A model generated the notes under the pieces. The model worked only from the letters and a program-made list of their open reading frames with translations, made no database searches and was not told the origin of the DNA. A DNA stretch of 64,000 nucleotides, taken from NCBI RefSeq assembly GCF_032884065.1, contig NC_088873.1:31654227-31718226 (forward strand). The letters are read 5' to 3'. This DNA is from Artemia franciscana. Taxonomy: Eukaryota; Arthropoda; Branchiopoda; Anostraca; Artemiidae. This document shows positions 1 to 10,804 of this stretch, piece after piece (position 1 is the stretch's first letter; every line of letters starts with the position of its first letter). The translations under genes and the position numbers were made by a program.

Positions 1-72
1 CAATATAAAAATAAGTTGTCTGTCTGTGTGTCTGCTGTCAGGTGACGTCATGTTTCTGTGTCGACTGACGTC

Positions 73-271
73 ATGAAGTTAGTTGTCGTCATTTTTGCTA
101 CAAGAACAGCAAGAAAACAGGCTTGCGGCTAAAGAACGCAAAACCGCGCAGTTAGATGAAAATCCACCTGGAAAGCAAGAGTCAAAACATGTCAAAACTG
201 AAAATGATAGCGATGATGATTGGGTTTGGGATTTTGACTTGGATAAGGTCTTCAATGCCTACCAGATTTAA
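73..271 (+). pseudogene. Broken Helitron ORF, internally deleted STPR-like protein
   Basis: This is a deleted copy of the ORF at 52633-53004. Upstream sequence matches as far as TTTTTGCTA (about 110). It then jumps straight to CAAGAACAGCAAGAAAACAG, which lies about 170 bp further on in the intact copy. The deletion removes the first 23-residue repeat and puts the ATG at 73 out of frame with the rest. The downstream part still reads to the same acidic end ([15 protein letters not shown]) and the same stop. Function in the element is unknown. Confidence 0.6.
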
Positions 272-394
272 GTTAAAAAACAAAGGTTCGGCGATATGTA
301 CTTCATAGTGACGCTGAAAAATAAAGAAGAAAAAAAAAAACTGAAAAAATGTAAAAAACTAAAAAAAACTAAAAAGAAAAAACACTCAAAGATA

Positions 395-770
395 AATTAC
401 AGACCGGGATACAAATGACGACCGACACAGAGGGAATATAAATGACGACCAGGAACCTCAAAGAAAAATTACAGACTGGGACACCCGGACACAAATCACA
501 ACCGGGAATATAAATGACGACCGGGACGCAGGGACACAACTACAACGGGGACGCCGGGGGCACAGGCGGGATATATAATTGACGACTGAGACACAGGTAT
601 TGTTTGAATAGAAATTACAGACCGGGACACCAGGACACAAATGACGACCGGGACACTGGGACACAGGGAATATAAATGACGACCGGGACACTCAAAGAGA
701 AAATACAAACTGGGACACCAGGACACAAATGACGACCGGGACACAGGGAATATAAATGCTATTTATATGC
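395..770 (+). repeat. 26-27 nt composite minisatellite inside the Helitron
   Basis: Repeats of three related subunits of 26-27 nt, each beginning GGGACAC and most ending TGACGACC. One subunit has a GGGAATATAAA core, one an ACCGGGACACAAA core, and one a TCAAAGAGAAATTACAGACC tail. Long open frames across it are a by-product of the repeat and are not treated as genes. Confidence 0.8.
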
Positions 771-879
771 ACAGACAATGGGACAGCGAAGAATGTTGTA
801 TATTCGCATGTTTTACGTAGTTAACAATATATATTTATATCTATCTCTATTCACAGGTGGGACACAGGGACACAGCTAC

Positions 880-997
880 AATGGCGCGTAACTAATATGG
901 CGCGTAACGACTTACGCGCGCGGGGGGGCTTGGGGGGGCGCGAAGCGCCCCACCAACTAGGTGTTGGTGGGGCGCGAAGCGCCCCACCCAACAGCTA

Positions 998-998
<1 letters not shown>
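880..998 (+). other. Helitron 3' end with three hairpins
   Basis: In order: a GCGCGTAA/TTACGCGC stem with a CGAC loop, a GC-rich palindrome centred on GCGCGAAGCGC followed by CCAACTAG, and a second palindrome (GGTGGGGCGC/GCGCCCCACC) followed by ACAGCTAG. The element ends at CTAG and the next base is T. Helitron 3' ends normally have a single hairpin. The doubled arrangement recurs in most copies in the window. Confidence 0.7.

Positions 999-1085
<87 letters not shown>
999..1085. repeat. (TA)n microsatellite between two Helitrons
   Basis: Uninterrupted TA dinucleotides directly after the CTAG end of one Helitron and before an inverted, truncated one. The tract may be the insertion target or an expanded element end. 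Confidence 0.95.
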
Positions 1086-1087
<2 letters not shown>

Positions 1088-2315
1088 CTCGCTGTGCATA
1101 TAAATAGATTGTAAGGTTTACCGACTCTTGAACATGCAACATATAATGGTCCATTAGAAAACAATCCGTATTCAGATCTATACCTCATGATTCTAATGAT
1201 TGTCCTTGAGCTTTGTTAATGGTGACTGCTAATCGACCATTCCCTGTGTCGCCGTCGTCATTTATATATCCCCCTGTGCCCCCCGGCGTCCCCGTTGTAG
1301 TAGTGTCCCTGTGTCCCGGTCGTCATTTGTGTCCTGGTGTCCCAGTCTGTGATTTCTCTTTGAGTGTCCTGGGCGTCATTTATATTCCTTGTGTCCCGGT
1401 GTCCCGGTCGTCATTTGTGTCCCGGTGTCCCGGTCTGTATATACATTCGTTTTTGAATTGGTCTTTTTTTTTAGTTTTTAGTTTTTTACCTTTTTTTAGT
1501 TTTTTTAGTGACACCTCATGATTCTAATGACTACCCTTGAGTTTTGTTGATGGTGATTTGCTAATCGAACATTCCCTGTGTTCCCTTCGTCATTTATATA
1601 TCCCCCTGTGCCCCCGGCGTCCCCGTTGTAGTTGTGTCCCTGTGTCCCGGTCGTCATTTTTATTCCCTGTGTCCCGGTCGTCATTTGTATCCCGGTGTCC
1701 CGGTCTGTATATATATTCGTTTTTGAAATCGTATATGATGAAATAAATTTTTTTATTTTTCCCCTTTTTTTCTTTTTAGTTTTTTTTTGGTTTTTACTTT
1801 TTTTTAGTTTTTTAATTTTTTTTTCTTTTTATTTTTTTTTATTTTTATTTTTTTTAGTTTTGTTTTTCTCCTTTATTTTTCATTTTTTCCTTTTTTTATT
1901 TTTTTCTTTTTTTAGTTGTTTTAGTTTTTTAGCTTTTTTAGTTTTTTTATTAGTTTTTAGTATTTTTTTCTTTTTAGTTTTTTTGTAGTTTTTACCTTTT
2001 TTTTAGTTTTTTTAGTTTTTTTTTACTTATGTCCTGGTCGTCACTTATACTCCCTGTGTCCCGGTCGTCATTTGTGTCCCGGTGCTTTGTTGATGGTGAT
2101 TGGTAATCGAACATTCCTTCTGTCCCGGTCGCTTTCTCTTTGAGTGTCCTGGTCGTCATTTATATTCCCTATGTGCCGGTGTCCCGGTCGTCATTTGTGT
2201 CCCGATGTCCCGGTCTGTAATTTTGTCAGTCGAAAACATGACGTCAGTCGACACACAAACATGACGTCACCCGACAGACCCACACACACACAGACAACTT
2301 ATTTATATATATATA
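1086..2315 (-). mobile_element. Truncated Helitron, minus strand
   Basis: This is the reverse complement of the family. It begins inside the 3' part (a match to the ATAAATAGATTGT segment) with no terminal hairpins, so its 3' end is missing. It then carries the minisatellite (1250-1440 and 1575-1720), a long T-rich tract and its 5' end (GACGTCA motifs and CAGACAACTTATTTA, 2250-2305). A second copy of the CCTCATGATTCTAATGA segment at about 1514 shows an internal duplication or nested fragment. Confidence 0.65.
1740..2030. repeat. T-rich (TTTTTTAG)-type low-complexity array
   Basis: Almost pure runs of T broken by AG and occasionally ACC, forming a degenerate TTTTTTAG-like repeat. Open frames in it are rich in Phe and Ser only because of base composition. 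Confidence 0.85.
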
Positions 2316-2894
2316 CTAGCTGTTGGGGTGGCGCTTCGCGCCACCCCAACACCTAGTTGGTGGGGGCGCTTCGCGCCCCCCCAAGCCCCCCCGCGCGCGT
2401 AAGTCGTTACGCGCCATATTAGTTACGCGCCATTGTAGTTGTGTCCCTATGTCCCACCTGTGAATATAGATAGATATATTATATATATGTTTTTAACTAC
2501 GTAAAACTTGCGAATATACAACATTCTTTGCTGTCCCATTGTCTGTGCATATAAATAGATTGTCAGGCTTACCGACTCTTGAACATGCAACATATAATGG
2601 TCCATGGGAAAACAATCCGTATTCAGATCTATACCTCATGATTCTAATGATTGCCCTTGAGCTTTGTTGATGGTGATTGCTAATCGACCATTCCCTGTCC
2701 CGGTGTCCCAGTCGTCATTTATATCCCCCTGTGCCCCCCGGCGTCCCCGTTGTAGTTGTGTCCCTGTTTCCCGGTCGTCATTTATATTTTTTACTTATAT
2801 CCTGGTCATTATGGCTTATGTATGGTCATTTATATTCCCTGTGTCCCGGTCGTCATTTGTATCCCGGTGTCCCGGTCTGTATACACATTCGTTT

Positions 2895-3590
2895 TTTAGT
2901 TTTGTTTTCTCCTTTATTTTTTTTCTTTTTTATTTTTTTCTTTTTTAGTTTATTTAGATTTTTAGATTTTTTAGTTTTTTTATTAGTTTTTAGTTTTTTT
3001 TTCTTTTTTGATTTTTTGTAGTTTTTACCTTCTTTTTAGTTTTTTTAGTTTTTTTTTTACTTATGTCCTGGTCGTCATTTATACTCCCTGTGTCCCGGTG
3101 CTTTGTTGATTGCTAATCGAACATTCCTTTTGTCCCGGTCGCTTTCTCTTTGAGTGTCGTCATTTATTTTTTTCTTTTTTAGTTCTTACCTTTTTTAGTT
3201 TTTTTTTAGTTTTTTAGATGAAAATTTTTTTTAGTTTTTTTCCTTTTTTTCTTTTTAGTTTTTTATTGGTTTTTACCTTTTTTTTTAGCTTTTTTAGTTT
3301 TTTTTCGTTTTTTCTTTTTACTTTTTTTTTTAGTTTTTATCTTTTTTATTTTTTTTTTATTTTTATTCTTAATTTTATTAGTTTTCTTTTTCTCTTCTAT
3401 TTTTCAGTTTTTTCCTTTTTTTTAGTTTTTTTTTTAGTTTTTAGTTTTTTACCTTTTTTTATTTTTTTTTAGTTTTTTTAGTTTTTAAGCCTTTTTATTT
3501 TTTTTTATTAGTTTTTAGTTTTTTTTGTAGTTTTTGCCTTTTTTTAGTTTTTTCAGTTTTTTTCTAGTTTTTAGTTTTTTACCTTTTTTA
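2895..3590. repeat. T-rich (TTTTTTAG)-type array
   Basis: Same T-run and AG composition as at 1740-2030. It contains a short island of Helitron minisatellite sequence (about 3060-3170), so the arrays and minisatellite blocks alternate. Confidence 0.85.
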
Positions 3591-3665
3591 GCCTAACCAG
3601 GATTTGAACCTGGGACCTTCATTCTCCGTTCTGACACCCTCTCTCACCGAGTGACTACTCCAGCA
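3591..3665 (-). ncRNA. tRNA-like sequence (pol III promoter-like) inside a Helitron
   Basis: On the - strand there is a B-box-like GGTTCAAATCC within a perfect five-pair T-stem (CCAGG/CCTGG). About 40 nt upstream is an A-box-like TAGTCACTCGGTGAGAGAG. The two ends do not pair as a seven-base acceptor stem, so this is more likely a tRNA pseudogene or tRNA-derived SINE head than a working tRNA. The following sequence is A-rich, as in SINE tails. Anticodon not assigned. Confidence 0.45.
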
Positions 3666-3849
3666 TGTTCATTTTGGTGTTTTAAATGGTATATTATTAA
3701 CCAAATTAATGTGTTTTACAATATACTAAGCATCGTCATAACAAAAAGGACGACAACTAATTTCATGACGTCAGCCGACACAGAAACATGACGTCACCTG
3801 ATCCACAGATCCACAGACAGACAACTTATTTTTATATATATAGATATAT

Positions 3850-4284
3850 ATATATATATATATATATATAGTAAAAAACTAAAAAAAAATTTAGTAAAAA
3901 ACTAAAAACTAATAAAAAAGTAAAAAAGCTAAAAAACTAAAAAAACTAAAAAAACTAAAAAAAGGTAAAAAACTAAAAAAAATAAAAAATAAAAAAACTA
4001 AAAAAAAGGAAAAAACTGAAAAATAAGCTAAAATAAAGGTAAAAACCAATAAAAAACTAAAAAGAAAAAAAGGAAAAACTAAAAAAAATTTTCATCTAAA
4101 AAACTAAAAAAAACTAAAAAAGGTAAAAACTAAAAGAACTAAAAAAGAATAAAATAAATGACGACACTCAAAGAGAAAGCGACCAGGACAAAAGGAATGT
4201 TCGATTAGCAATCAACAAAGCACCGGGACACAGGGAGTATAAATGACGACCAGGACATAAGTAAAAAAAAAAACTAACAAAACT
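3850..4284 (+). mobile_element. Inverted Helitron fragment running into the gap
   Basis: After a short (TA)n (about 3840-3870), the A-rich mirror of the T-rich array appears. It is followed by Helitron segments in + orientation (AAATGACGACACTCAAAGAG, then GGGACACAGGGAGTATAAAT). The stretch is an inverted copy of about 3055-3590 and continues into the N run. Confidence 0.6.
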
Positions 4285-4384
4285 NNNNNNNNNNNNNNNN
4301 NNNNNNNNNNNNNNNNNNNNNNNNNNNNNNNNNNNNNNNNNNNNNNNNNNNNNNNNNNNNNNNNNNNNNNNNNNNNNNNNNNNN
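4285..4384. other. Assembly gap, 100 N
   Basis: Exactly 100 N. This is a conventional placeholder, so the true gap size is unknown. It follows an inverted repeat, which is a likely cause of the assembly break. Confidence 0.98.
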
Positions 4385-6640
4385 GGACATTAGACTAAAT
4401 TCAACTTTCAACATCAAATAACAAAAATACTATAATAATCTTGTTACACAGGGAGACAGGAAGGATTGAATCGAGCCGATATTAGGTGGTTTTATATATA
4501 GACCCCATTTTAACCTAGATCGCTACATATATCATATATCTGTAATAGTTTATATTTTTATTTATTATGTAAATAAAAGTCAAAGCATATTACTGTTATA
4601 TGTCATTTTGTGCTGCAAAATCTTTATACGGGTAAAATGAAATTAAAAGAAGATTTTTAGATAGTCAGTCGATTTAAACATAGCAGTACCCTTAGTGTCT
4701 CACAATCTTTTAAGCATCCTACCATAAAGTGGCATTTAATATCCTTTAGCTTTTAAAAAGATTCTAAAAACAGCTGTCTGTATCCATTCTCGATCTGTAT
4801 GACTGGAGGAAAATTGTACCAGCATAAATATAGCTTCCAAAATCAGTTCTTTATACACAATCCAATCTCGATTTGAGCAGTATCGATTGCGAAGAAAGGT
4901 TTAAATTTTTTAAAACAGCTAGTTTCACCGAAACAAAACACATTTACGCCTTATTATATGCCTTGGGGATTCCATAGCGTATAGCTCATAACGTATAGCC
5001 CAGACACATGTCAAGGGGGACTTCTGGTCCTACCCTCTTCCCATAAAATCTTGAAATTTTCAAGACTCTTGAATTTTTCATTTTTTTGTGATTTAAAACA
5101 ATTTTTCAGGTTTTGTCCCCCTCCCCTCCAGGCTTTGCATCATCCGTGATACTTGAACAAAAAAAAGTTTTGCAAGTGCTTGGTCTTGCCAATCAATACG
5201 GATATTTCCGTACATTGTTTTGTTAAAATAATTTGTATTTGCTGCTGTTTCAAGTGTTCTTAATCAATAACCGCTTTGGATATCTATCATAGAAGAAGAG
5301 AAAGATATTTCTTTGTATTTTTCTCATCTTAGTTTTGTTACACAGCTTTGGCATTGCTTTAAACTTATTGATCCTCTTTCTTTCTAACCGTCTCCGTTTT
5401 TGCAAGTATAACTCAACAAAGCATTTGAAGCAAGTTTTTCAAAAGTATTAGAATTAATCATGATTTACAGTACCCTAGAAGTAAAATGCCTAAACAAATT
5501 AAATTGGGGCTATTTGCAAATTGGCTGCATATCAGTCGGTTTGGAAGAAGGAATATTATCGGCGTGAAAATATATTGTAAAAATTATTGATTGCCTACAC
5601 TACTAAAATTAAACGATATAATGTTCACACAATTCGTAGTTAATTGAAGCTAATTCTAACTTGAATTGCTACTATTCCACAATATTACACAATTTGTAGC
5701 TGGTCTAACCTTGAAGCCGGCTAATAAGGTCTAATTTATTCAATAAATCTTGCTACTGATTCGTTTTAGCTTTTACCTTTTGTGTTAAGATAAATATCAT
5801 ACAGTATTTTTTTCTTCTCTTAAGGGCTCCCTTTGGGGGCTTGTGTTCCATTAATAATAGTTTACATTAGCTAAGAGTGATATTCAGACATTTAACGAAT
5901 GGAAATTGTTCCATCTAAAAAAGGAGTTGCTGAACATTTTTGAAATTGATTTTTAAGAACAGATTTTTCTAAAGTATCCATGTTAGTAAACAAAGAAATG
6001 TTTTTGTTGGAATATTATCTTGTTGAAAACGAGGAGCTAACATGCTTGATTGCACACATATTTACTTTTATTTGTTTAAGTTTGAATGTATTCCCTTGAT
6101 ATTAACGTTATAGCGTTGCCTAAGTAAAGAGCAAAGTGGGCTCTGTGTATTGTGAAAATAATTAAAAAAAATCAAATAAATAAGTAAAGAAATCTATTAA
6201 ATAAAAAAAGAGCAGAAAATAGGCCAAATAATAATCCAAGCCTAAAACTACCACAAATCACCATCCATAAATAAATTAAATCCAAGACGATCAGAAATTA
6301 CAATAAATAACATGAACAGGTTAACAACCTTCGTACCTTCTCAAGACCAGAACCTAATTGGCACATTACTGAAAAAATAAATGAGTGTGGGCTGACAGTT
6401 TAATGTACATATAAGGATACTTACTCCTTAAAGTTTTAATTTTTTCATTTAGTTAAAGCTAAAAAAGTAAAAAAATTTTAATTTATTATTTTCAGCAAAC
6501 TGAAAATTATGTTCTGGTCTTGAGGAGGCATGGGGGTTGTCAGTTCCTATTCGTGTTAATTTTTACTCGCTTTGAGTTTGACTCTGTAAAAATTAATTTT
6601 TACAGAGCACTTAAGAGCACATTTTGTTTTAGTTTCAAAT
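4385..6640. other. AT-rich intergenic or intronic DNA, nothing recognised
   Basis: No open frame of note, no tandem repeat and no RNA gene that I can identify. Mostly AT-rich with short A or T runs. Confidence 0.6.
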
Positions 6641-6689
6641 TATAATGGGCAAATTCCAAAATTGTGAGGGCTTGACATCCCCAATATCC

Positions 6690-9060
6690 CTAGTGACATA
6701 CCTCTGAAAGGCTCACCTGAATGTCGTTCGTCTTCTTACGAAAGTAGAAATCACAATTATTGACCTATCTCAATAACATATAATATATTTAAGCGGTGGA
6801 GGAATTGCCCTTCAATTCATTTTAACTCTTGAAAAGGGCACTAGAACTTCCGATGTCCAGTCAATTGAGTCCCATTCAAAGTTTATGTGACTATCCATTC
6901 AATAAAAGCCTTATGTGCCCTGAGGCATAACTTACAAGCTTTGCGCCTGAGCTGTGAGGGTTGTGTCCACCTTGGAGGCATTGCTATATGTTCTTTGGTC
7001 TATTTTGAACAAAATGGTAATCTAACAATTTCTATCATAAGTGTTTGGGAAAAGATGGCGCTAGGAGGAGGGGGGCTGTTGCTCGTCTATCACTTTTTGA
7101 CTCTTGGAAAGAAACAAGAATTTTGAATTTATAATAAAATGAGTCTCCTCTAAAGTTTATTCCACATGTCCTTTCATAAGAGCCTATTTGCCCTCGGGGC
7201 ATAACTGACATCACTTGCCCCCAGACTCTGAGGTGTGTGTCAGCCCAGAAGACCCTATTATATGACCTTGGGACTATTTTTTTGGATAAAACGTCTATCT
7301 CAGAATTTCTATTGGATGCATTCTGGAAAAAGAGGAAGTGGGGGTTGCCTCAACTCCTAAAAAGAGCACGGGACCTTTCATAATTACTGGCCCTTTCGAT
7401 TATGCTGAACAAAGTGGCTGCCTCAAAATTTTGATTGGATATGTTTTGAGAAATAATAAAGGGCTGGTTTCCCTCCAATTACTTTTGGCTCTTAAAAAAT
7501 TTCAATTTCCAATCGAATGAGGCCCTTTCGAAGTTTCTACGACAGCTCCTTCTATACGAAGTGCCTTGGGTCAGAAGATGCAAAGAAAAAAATAATAATA
7601 TATTGTGCCCACATCGCTCTTTACTTCGGCAGCGCTATTGCGCTGCCTATGATAGATAATAGATAATGTACAAAAAGCATTGCAATACGCAAGTAGGGAG
7701 AATGCCACCAAACCTCTAATAATCAACGCCAATAAGAGAGAACCAAACGTATATAACTGGTTTTCATTGCTTCAAACACTTTAAGAAACCTTTGCTGGTG
7801 GCGCTGAATGAAAGGCACAAGGAGCTAGCCAAAACCTATTCTGTGTAGTATCTTATAGTTTAATATGTCTGTTCGACAACCCGTACGCACGTAACGTGCA
7901 TTAATTTAGTTCAACACTCCCCTCTACGTTCTCTGAAAGGCTCAAGAATGCCCTTCGTCTTTTTGGAAAGTAAAGGTAAAACATACCGACCTTTCTCAGT
8001 AACGTATACTATGCGTGAACGATGGACAAATAACCTAATTTATAGCCCTTACCCTAAGGACTTTGGAAGGGTTTACATCCCCAAAAACATATTTACTGGA
8101 CTTTTCCACAATGTTGAACAAAATTGCTCTCTTAGAATTTTGATTGTATGTGTTTTGGAAAATGATAGGCTTGGGGCAGGTCAACCTCGAGTCACTATTA
8201 ACTTTTTAAAAGGGTACCAGTATTTCCGATTCCCAGTCAAATGAGCCCCATCCAAAGTTTTTGCGACTATCCATCTTATAAAAATCGCATGTGCCCTTGG
8301 GCATAACTTAAAACCTTTGCGCCTGGGCTCTGGAGGTTTTGTCCACCGTGTAGGCATTTCTATATGTTCTCTGATTTATTTTGAACAAAATGGCTATCTC
8401 ACAATTTCGATAAGATGCGTCTGGGGATAGGAAGGCGTCGGGGGATGGGGTTTAGTTGCCCTCCTATCACTTTTGACTCTTAAAAGGGAACAGCAAATTT
8501 CAATTTCGAGTCAAATGAGCCTCTTGTAATAATTATGCGACCACTTCTTTCATAAAAACCTTATATGACCCCGGGGCAATTCTTAAGGCCCTTACCCCCC
8601 GACCCTGGGGAGTCAACCTCAAAGGCCATGTTTTATAATCTTTGGACTGTTTTGAATAAAATAGCTATCTCAAATTTTACATCGGATGCATTTGGGGAAA
8701 AGAGGACGTGCCCCCTCCGAAATTTATTCGACCAACCCTTCCATAAAAACCTTACGTGCCCCCAGGGCATATATTATAACGCTTCTCCTTAAGGCTGCTT
8801 GGGGGTTGTCATCCCCAAAGGCATAACTACTGTACACTTCAACTATGCTGAACAAATGACTATTTCAACATTTGGATTGGATATGTTTGGAAAAATAATG
8901 GAGGTGGGTGGGTCTGGTTGCCATCCAATAACTTTTAACTCTTAGAAAGGGCACTAGAACGTTCTCCAGTCGAAGGAGCTTCTTTTGAAGTTTCTACGAC
9001 AAACCTTCTATACAAAGTGCCTTGGCCAGAAGAGAGAAACAAAATTAAAGAATAAATAAC
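6690..9060. repeat. Array of a ~300 bp interspersed family
   Basis: Diverged units recur. Each has a stretch like CTCTTAAAAGGGCACTAGAA, then an 'AGTCAAATGAGCC' segment, a 'CCTTATGTGCCC..GGGGCATAA' segment and a 'TTTTGAACAAAATGGCTATCTC' type segment split by mismatches. Good examples start near 6830, 8205, 8470 and 8935. Short open frames here are repeat-derived. The same family in reverse orientation is at 12235-12370 and 59600-60980. Confidence 0.7.
7905..8265 (+). repeat. Left arm of an inverted repeat around the 9.3-12.2 kb retrotransposon
   Basis: It starts TTTAGTTCAACACTCCCC. It is matched in reverse complement at 12235-12597, with the landmarks 'AAGAATGCCCTT', a 'GATGGACAAAT' segment and 'CCCTAAGG' in mirrored order. 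The pair makes a diverged inverted repeat. Confidence 0.55.
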
Positions 9061-9284
9061 AATAACACATTAATCTGCCTGTTCGCCTGCCATTGTCATG
9101 GATAATTTCAGCCTGTCCCAAGCCAGGATGAAGGAGGAGGGTTGGGCGACACATTTGGTTACCTGTCCCTGTAAAATTCCCAGCAACGGAAACGTCAATA
9201 AATGCCTCGGATGAATTATCTTCTCCCCTGACAACGAACCCAGCACACCCCCGGACACGACTATTGACTACGAAACAACCAACA

Positions 9285-10045
9285 AAAATTGGCTTCTGGA
9301 ACGTGAGAACTATGAGTCAGTTATTAAAAACCGAGCAAGTTCTCAGAGAGATGAAGCAATATAATATTGGCATCCTGGCCCTAAGCGAAATACGTTGGAA
9401 AGGTGTAGGCCAAGAAATACTTGATGATTGATATGTACTGTTAGCGGAGAGGACAACCATCATTGGGCATGTGTAGGACTCATGATGTCCCCTGCAGCAT
9501 ACCGAACAACGATCAAATGGACTCCAATAAACGAAAGCATCTTGTTTGCACAGTTAGTTACATCACATACTAAGCTTTCTGTGATTTTATGTTACGCTCC
9601 TACCAATGAGGCGGATGATGATGTCAAAGATAGCTTCTATGAAACCTTACAGGCTGTCACCAAAGACATCCCCAAACATGATGTTCTGTGTGTTGTTGGT
9701 GATCTGAATGCTAAAGTAGGAGCCGATTGCAAGTACTCTTCCGAAGTCCTAGGACCGCATGGACTTGGCCAAATTAACGAAAATGGTGCATTACTAATAG
9801 ACTTCGCGCTAAGTAATGACCTTGTCGTTGGTGGATCACTCTTCGAACATAAAAATGTGGACAAGTACACATGGACATCTCCAGACGGTGCAACGCGAAA
9901 CCAAATTGACCATTTCCTGATCGCCAGAAGGTGGCGCACAAGCCTGTTAGACGTGTGTGGGTATAGAGGAGCAGATGTCCAGTCAAATCACATGGTCGTG
10001 ATCGCCTGCATACAAATCAAACTACGTGGCCAAAAGAAGACATAG
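9285..10045 (+). pseudogene. LINE endonuclease domain, frameshifted
   Basis: The N-terminal part (9285-9427) reads KIGFWNVRTM and LSEIRWKGVGQ, which carry the Asn and Glu motifs of exonuclease-endonuclease-phosphatase folds, then meets a stop. After a frameshift near 9425 the domain continues to 10045 with VILCYAPTNE, VVGDLNAKVG (Asp and Asn active-site motif), RNQIDHFLIARR and a degraded final motif (QSNHMVV where SDH is usual). In intact elements this enzyme nicks the target DNA to prime reverse transcription. This copy cannot encode it. A stop at 10043 precedes further homologous sequence. Confidence 0.75.
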
Positions 10046-10804
10046 CAAGATCTGAAGAAACTGTACGACACGGACAAGCTACAGGATCGAAAAATCTGCA
10101 GAGATGTATGTATATCATTATGGAACGAATTCGATACCTTGGGTGTTGAGGCAAAAGACTCAGAAAGTGTCGAAGAGAAATAGGAGAAAATAAAAAGGGC
10201 ATACACAACTTTTGCCGAAGAAAAGCTAGGTTTCCGAAAGAAACCAAAGGAAAGGTGGCTCTCCAACGTAACATGGAAAGTGATTAACGAACAAAAGGCA
10301 CTCAAGCAGGCCATGCTCATAACTACTACATGGAGTACAGATCTGGCAACAAAACAATTATACAAAGAAAAAGATAAAGAGGTAAAAAAGAGTGCAAGAA
10401 ATTACAAGAGACAGTTCCTTGAAAAGAAAGCAGGTTTAGCTGAAGAAGCCGCTAGGAAGGGTGATTCCAAGACTTTCTACCGATTGACAAATGAGATAGT
10501 AGGAAAAGAAAGCATCCGAATCACCCTTTTCAAGGACGAAAATGGATTAATCATATCTGATCGAGAAAAAATTGACGAGAGATGGGCTTCCCATTTCCAA
10601 AAACTTTTGAACAGACCGAGAACCTGTGACCGAGCAAATGTACCTGATATCCCTTTTATGAATTTAGACATAAATACAGATCCTCCAAGTGCTGAGAAGA
10701 TTATACAAGCAGCTAAGAAGTTAAAAAATGGACGAGCCCCGGGTATTGACGGCATTCCTGCAGAAATGCTGAAGTACTCAGTTAGTACCTCCATATCCAT
10801 TTAG
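10046..10804 (+). pseudogene. LINE linker and start of the RT domain
   Basis: The linker between endonuclease and RT is highly charged. From 10280 a frame is open to the RT motif-1 region, with FYRLTNEIVGK, ERWASHFQKLLNR and KLKNGRAPGIDGIPAEMLK. The last is the classic motif near the start of the RT palm. It then stops at 10804 where intact relatives continue. Confidence 0.7.

Larger units (their letters stand above)
1..998 (+). mobile_element. Non-autonomous Helitron, nearly complete
   Basis: The element reads 5' to 3' on the + strand. Its head (AAATAAGTTGTCTGTCTG and a TGACGTCA pair) sits at the window edge. It is followed by a broken STPR-type ORF, a 26-27 nt minisatellite, a GCGCGTAA hairpin, and two GC-rich palindromes ending in CTAG at 995-998, immediately before a (TA)n tract. 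A 3' hairpin followed by CTRR and insertion between A and T are Helitron hallmarks. No Rep/helicase is present, so it would need a helper. The exact 5' end is uncertain because it runs into the window edge. Confidence 0.72.
2316..3850 (-). mobile_element. Non-autonomous Helitron, minus strand
   Basis: The 3' end on the - strand is CTAG at 2316-2319, with the outer hairpin (GGGGTGGCGC/GCGCCACCCC) and an inner palindrome at about 2358-2385. Then come the GCGCGTAA hairpin, minisatellite (2690-2890), T-rich array (2895-3590), a tRNA-like sequence and the 5' end (TGACGTCA motifs and CAGACAGACAACTTATT at 3745-3835). In place of the STPR ORF this copy has the T-rich array and the tRNA-like segment. 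The outermost sequence reads TCTATATATATAAAAATAAG on the - strand, which would fit a Helitron 5'-TC terminus. Confidence 0.65.

Noticed and set aside
458-744. Cys/Pro/Arg-rich open frames on the - strand (also 1213-1746, 2144-3021, 53112-53504, 56023-56590)
   Set aside because: They translate the GGGACAC minisatellite. Several frames are open at once with the same repeated peptides and no start context.
3218-3472. Phe/Ser/Leu-rich open frames in T-rich tracts
   Set aside because: Produced by runs of T with AG interruptions, with no complexity beyond the repeat.
6887-8792. Several 60-98 codon frames
   Set aside because: They fall in the ~300 bp interspersed family and repeat its words, and have no independent protein signal.
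9637-9986. - strand open frames over the decayed LINE
   Set aside because: Shadows of the + strand endonuclease domain.
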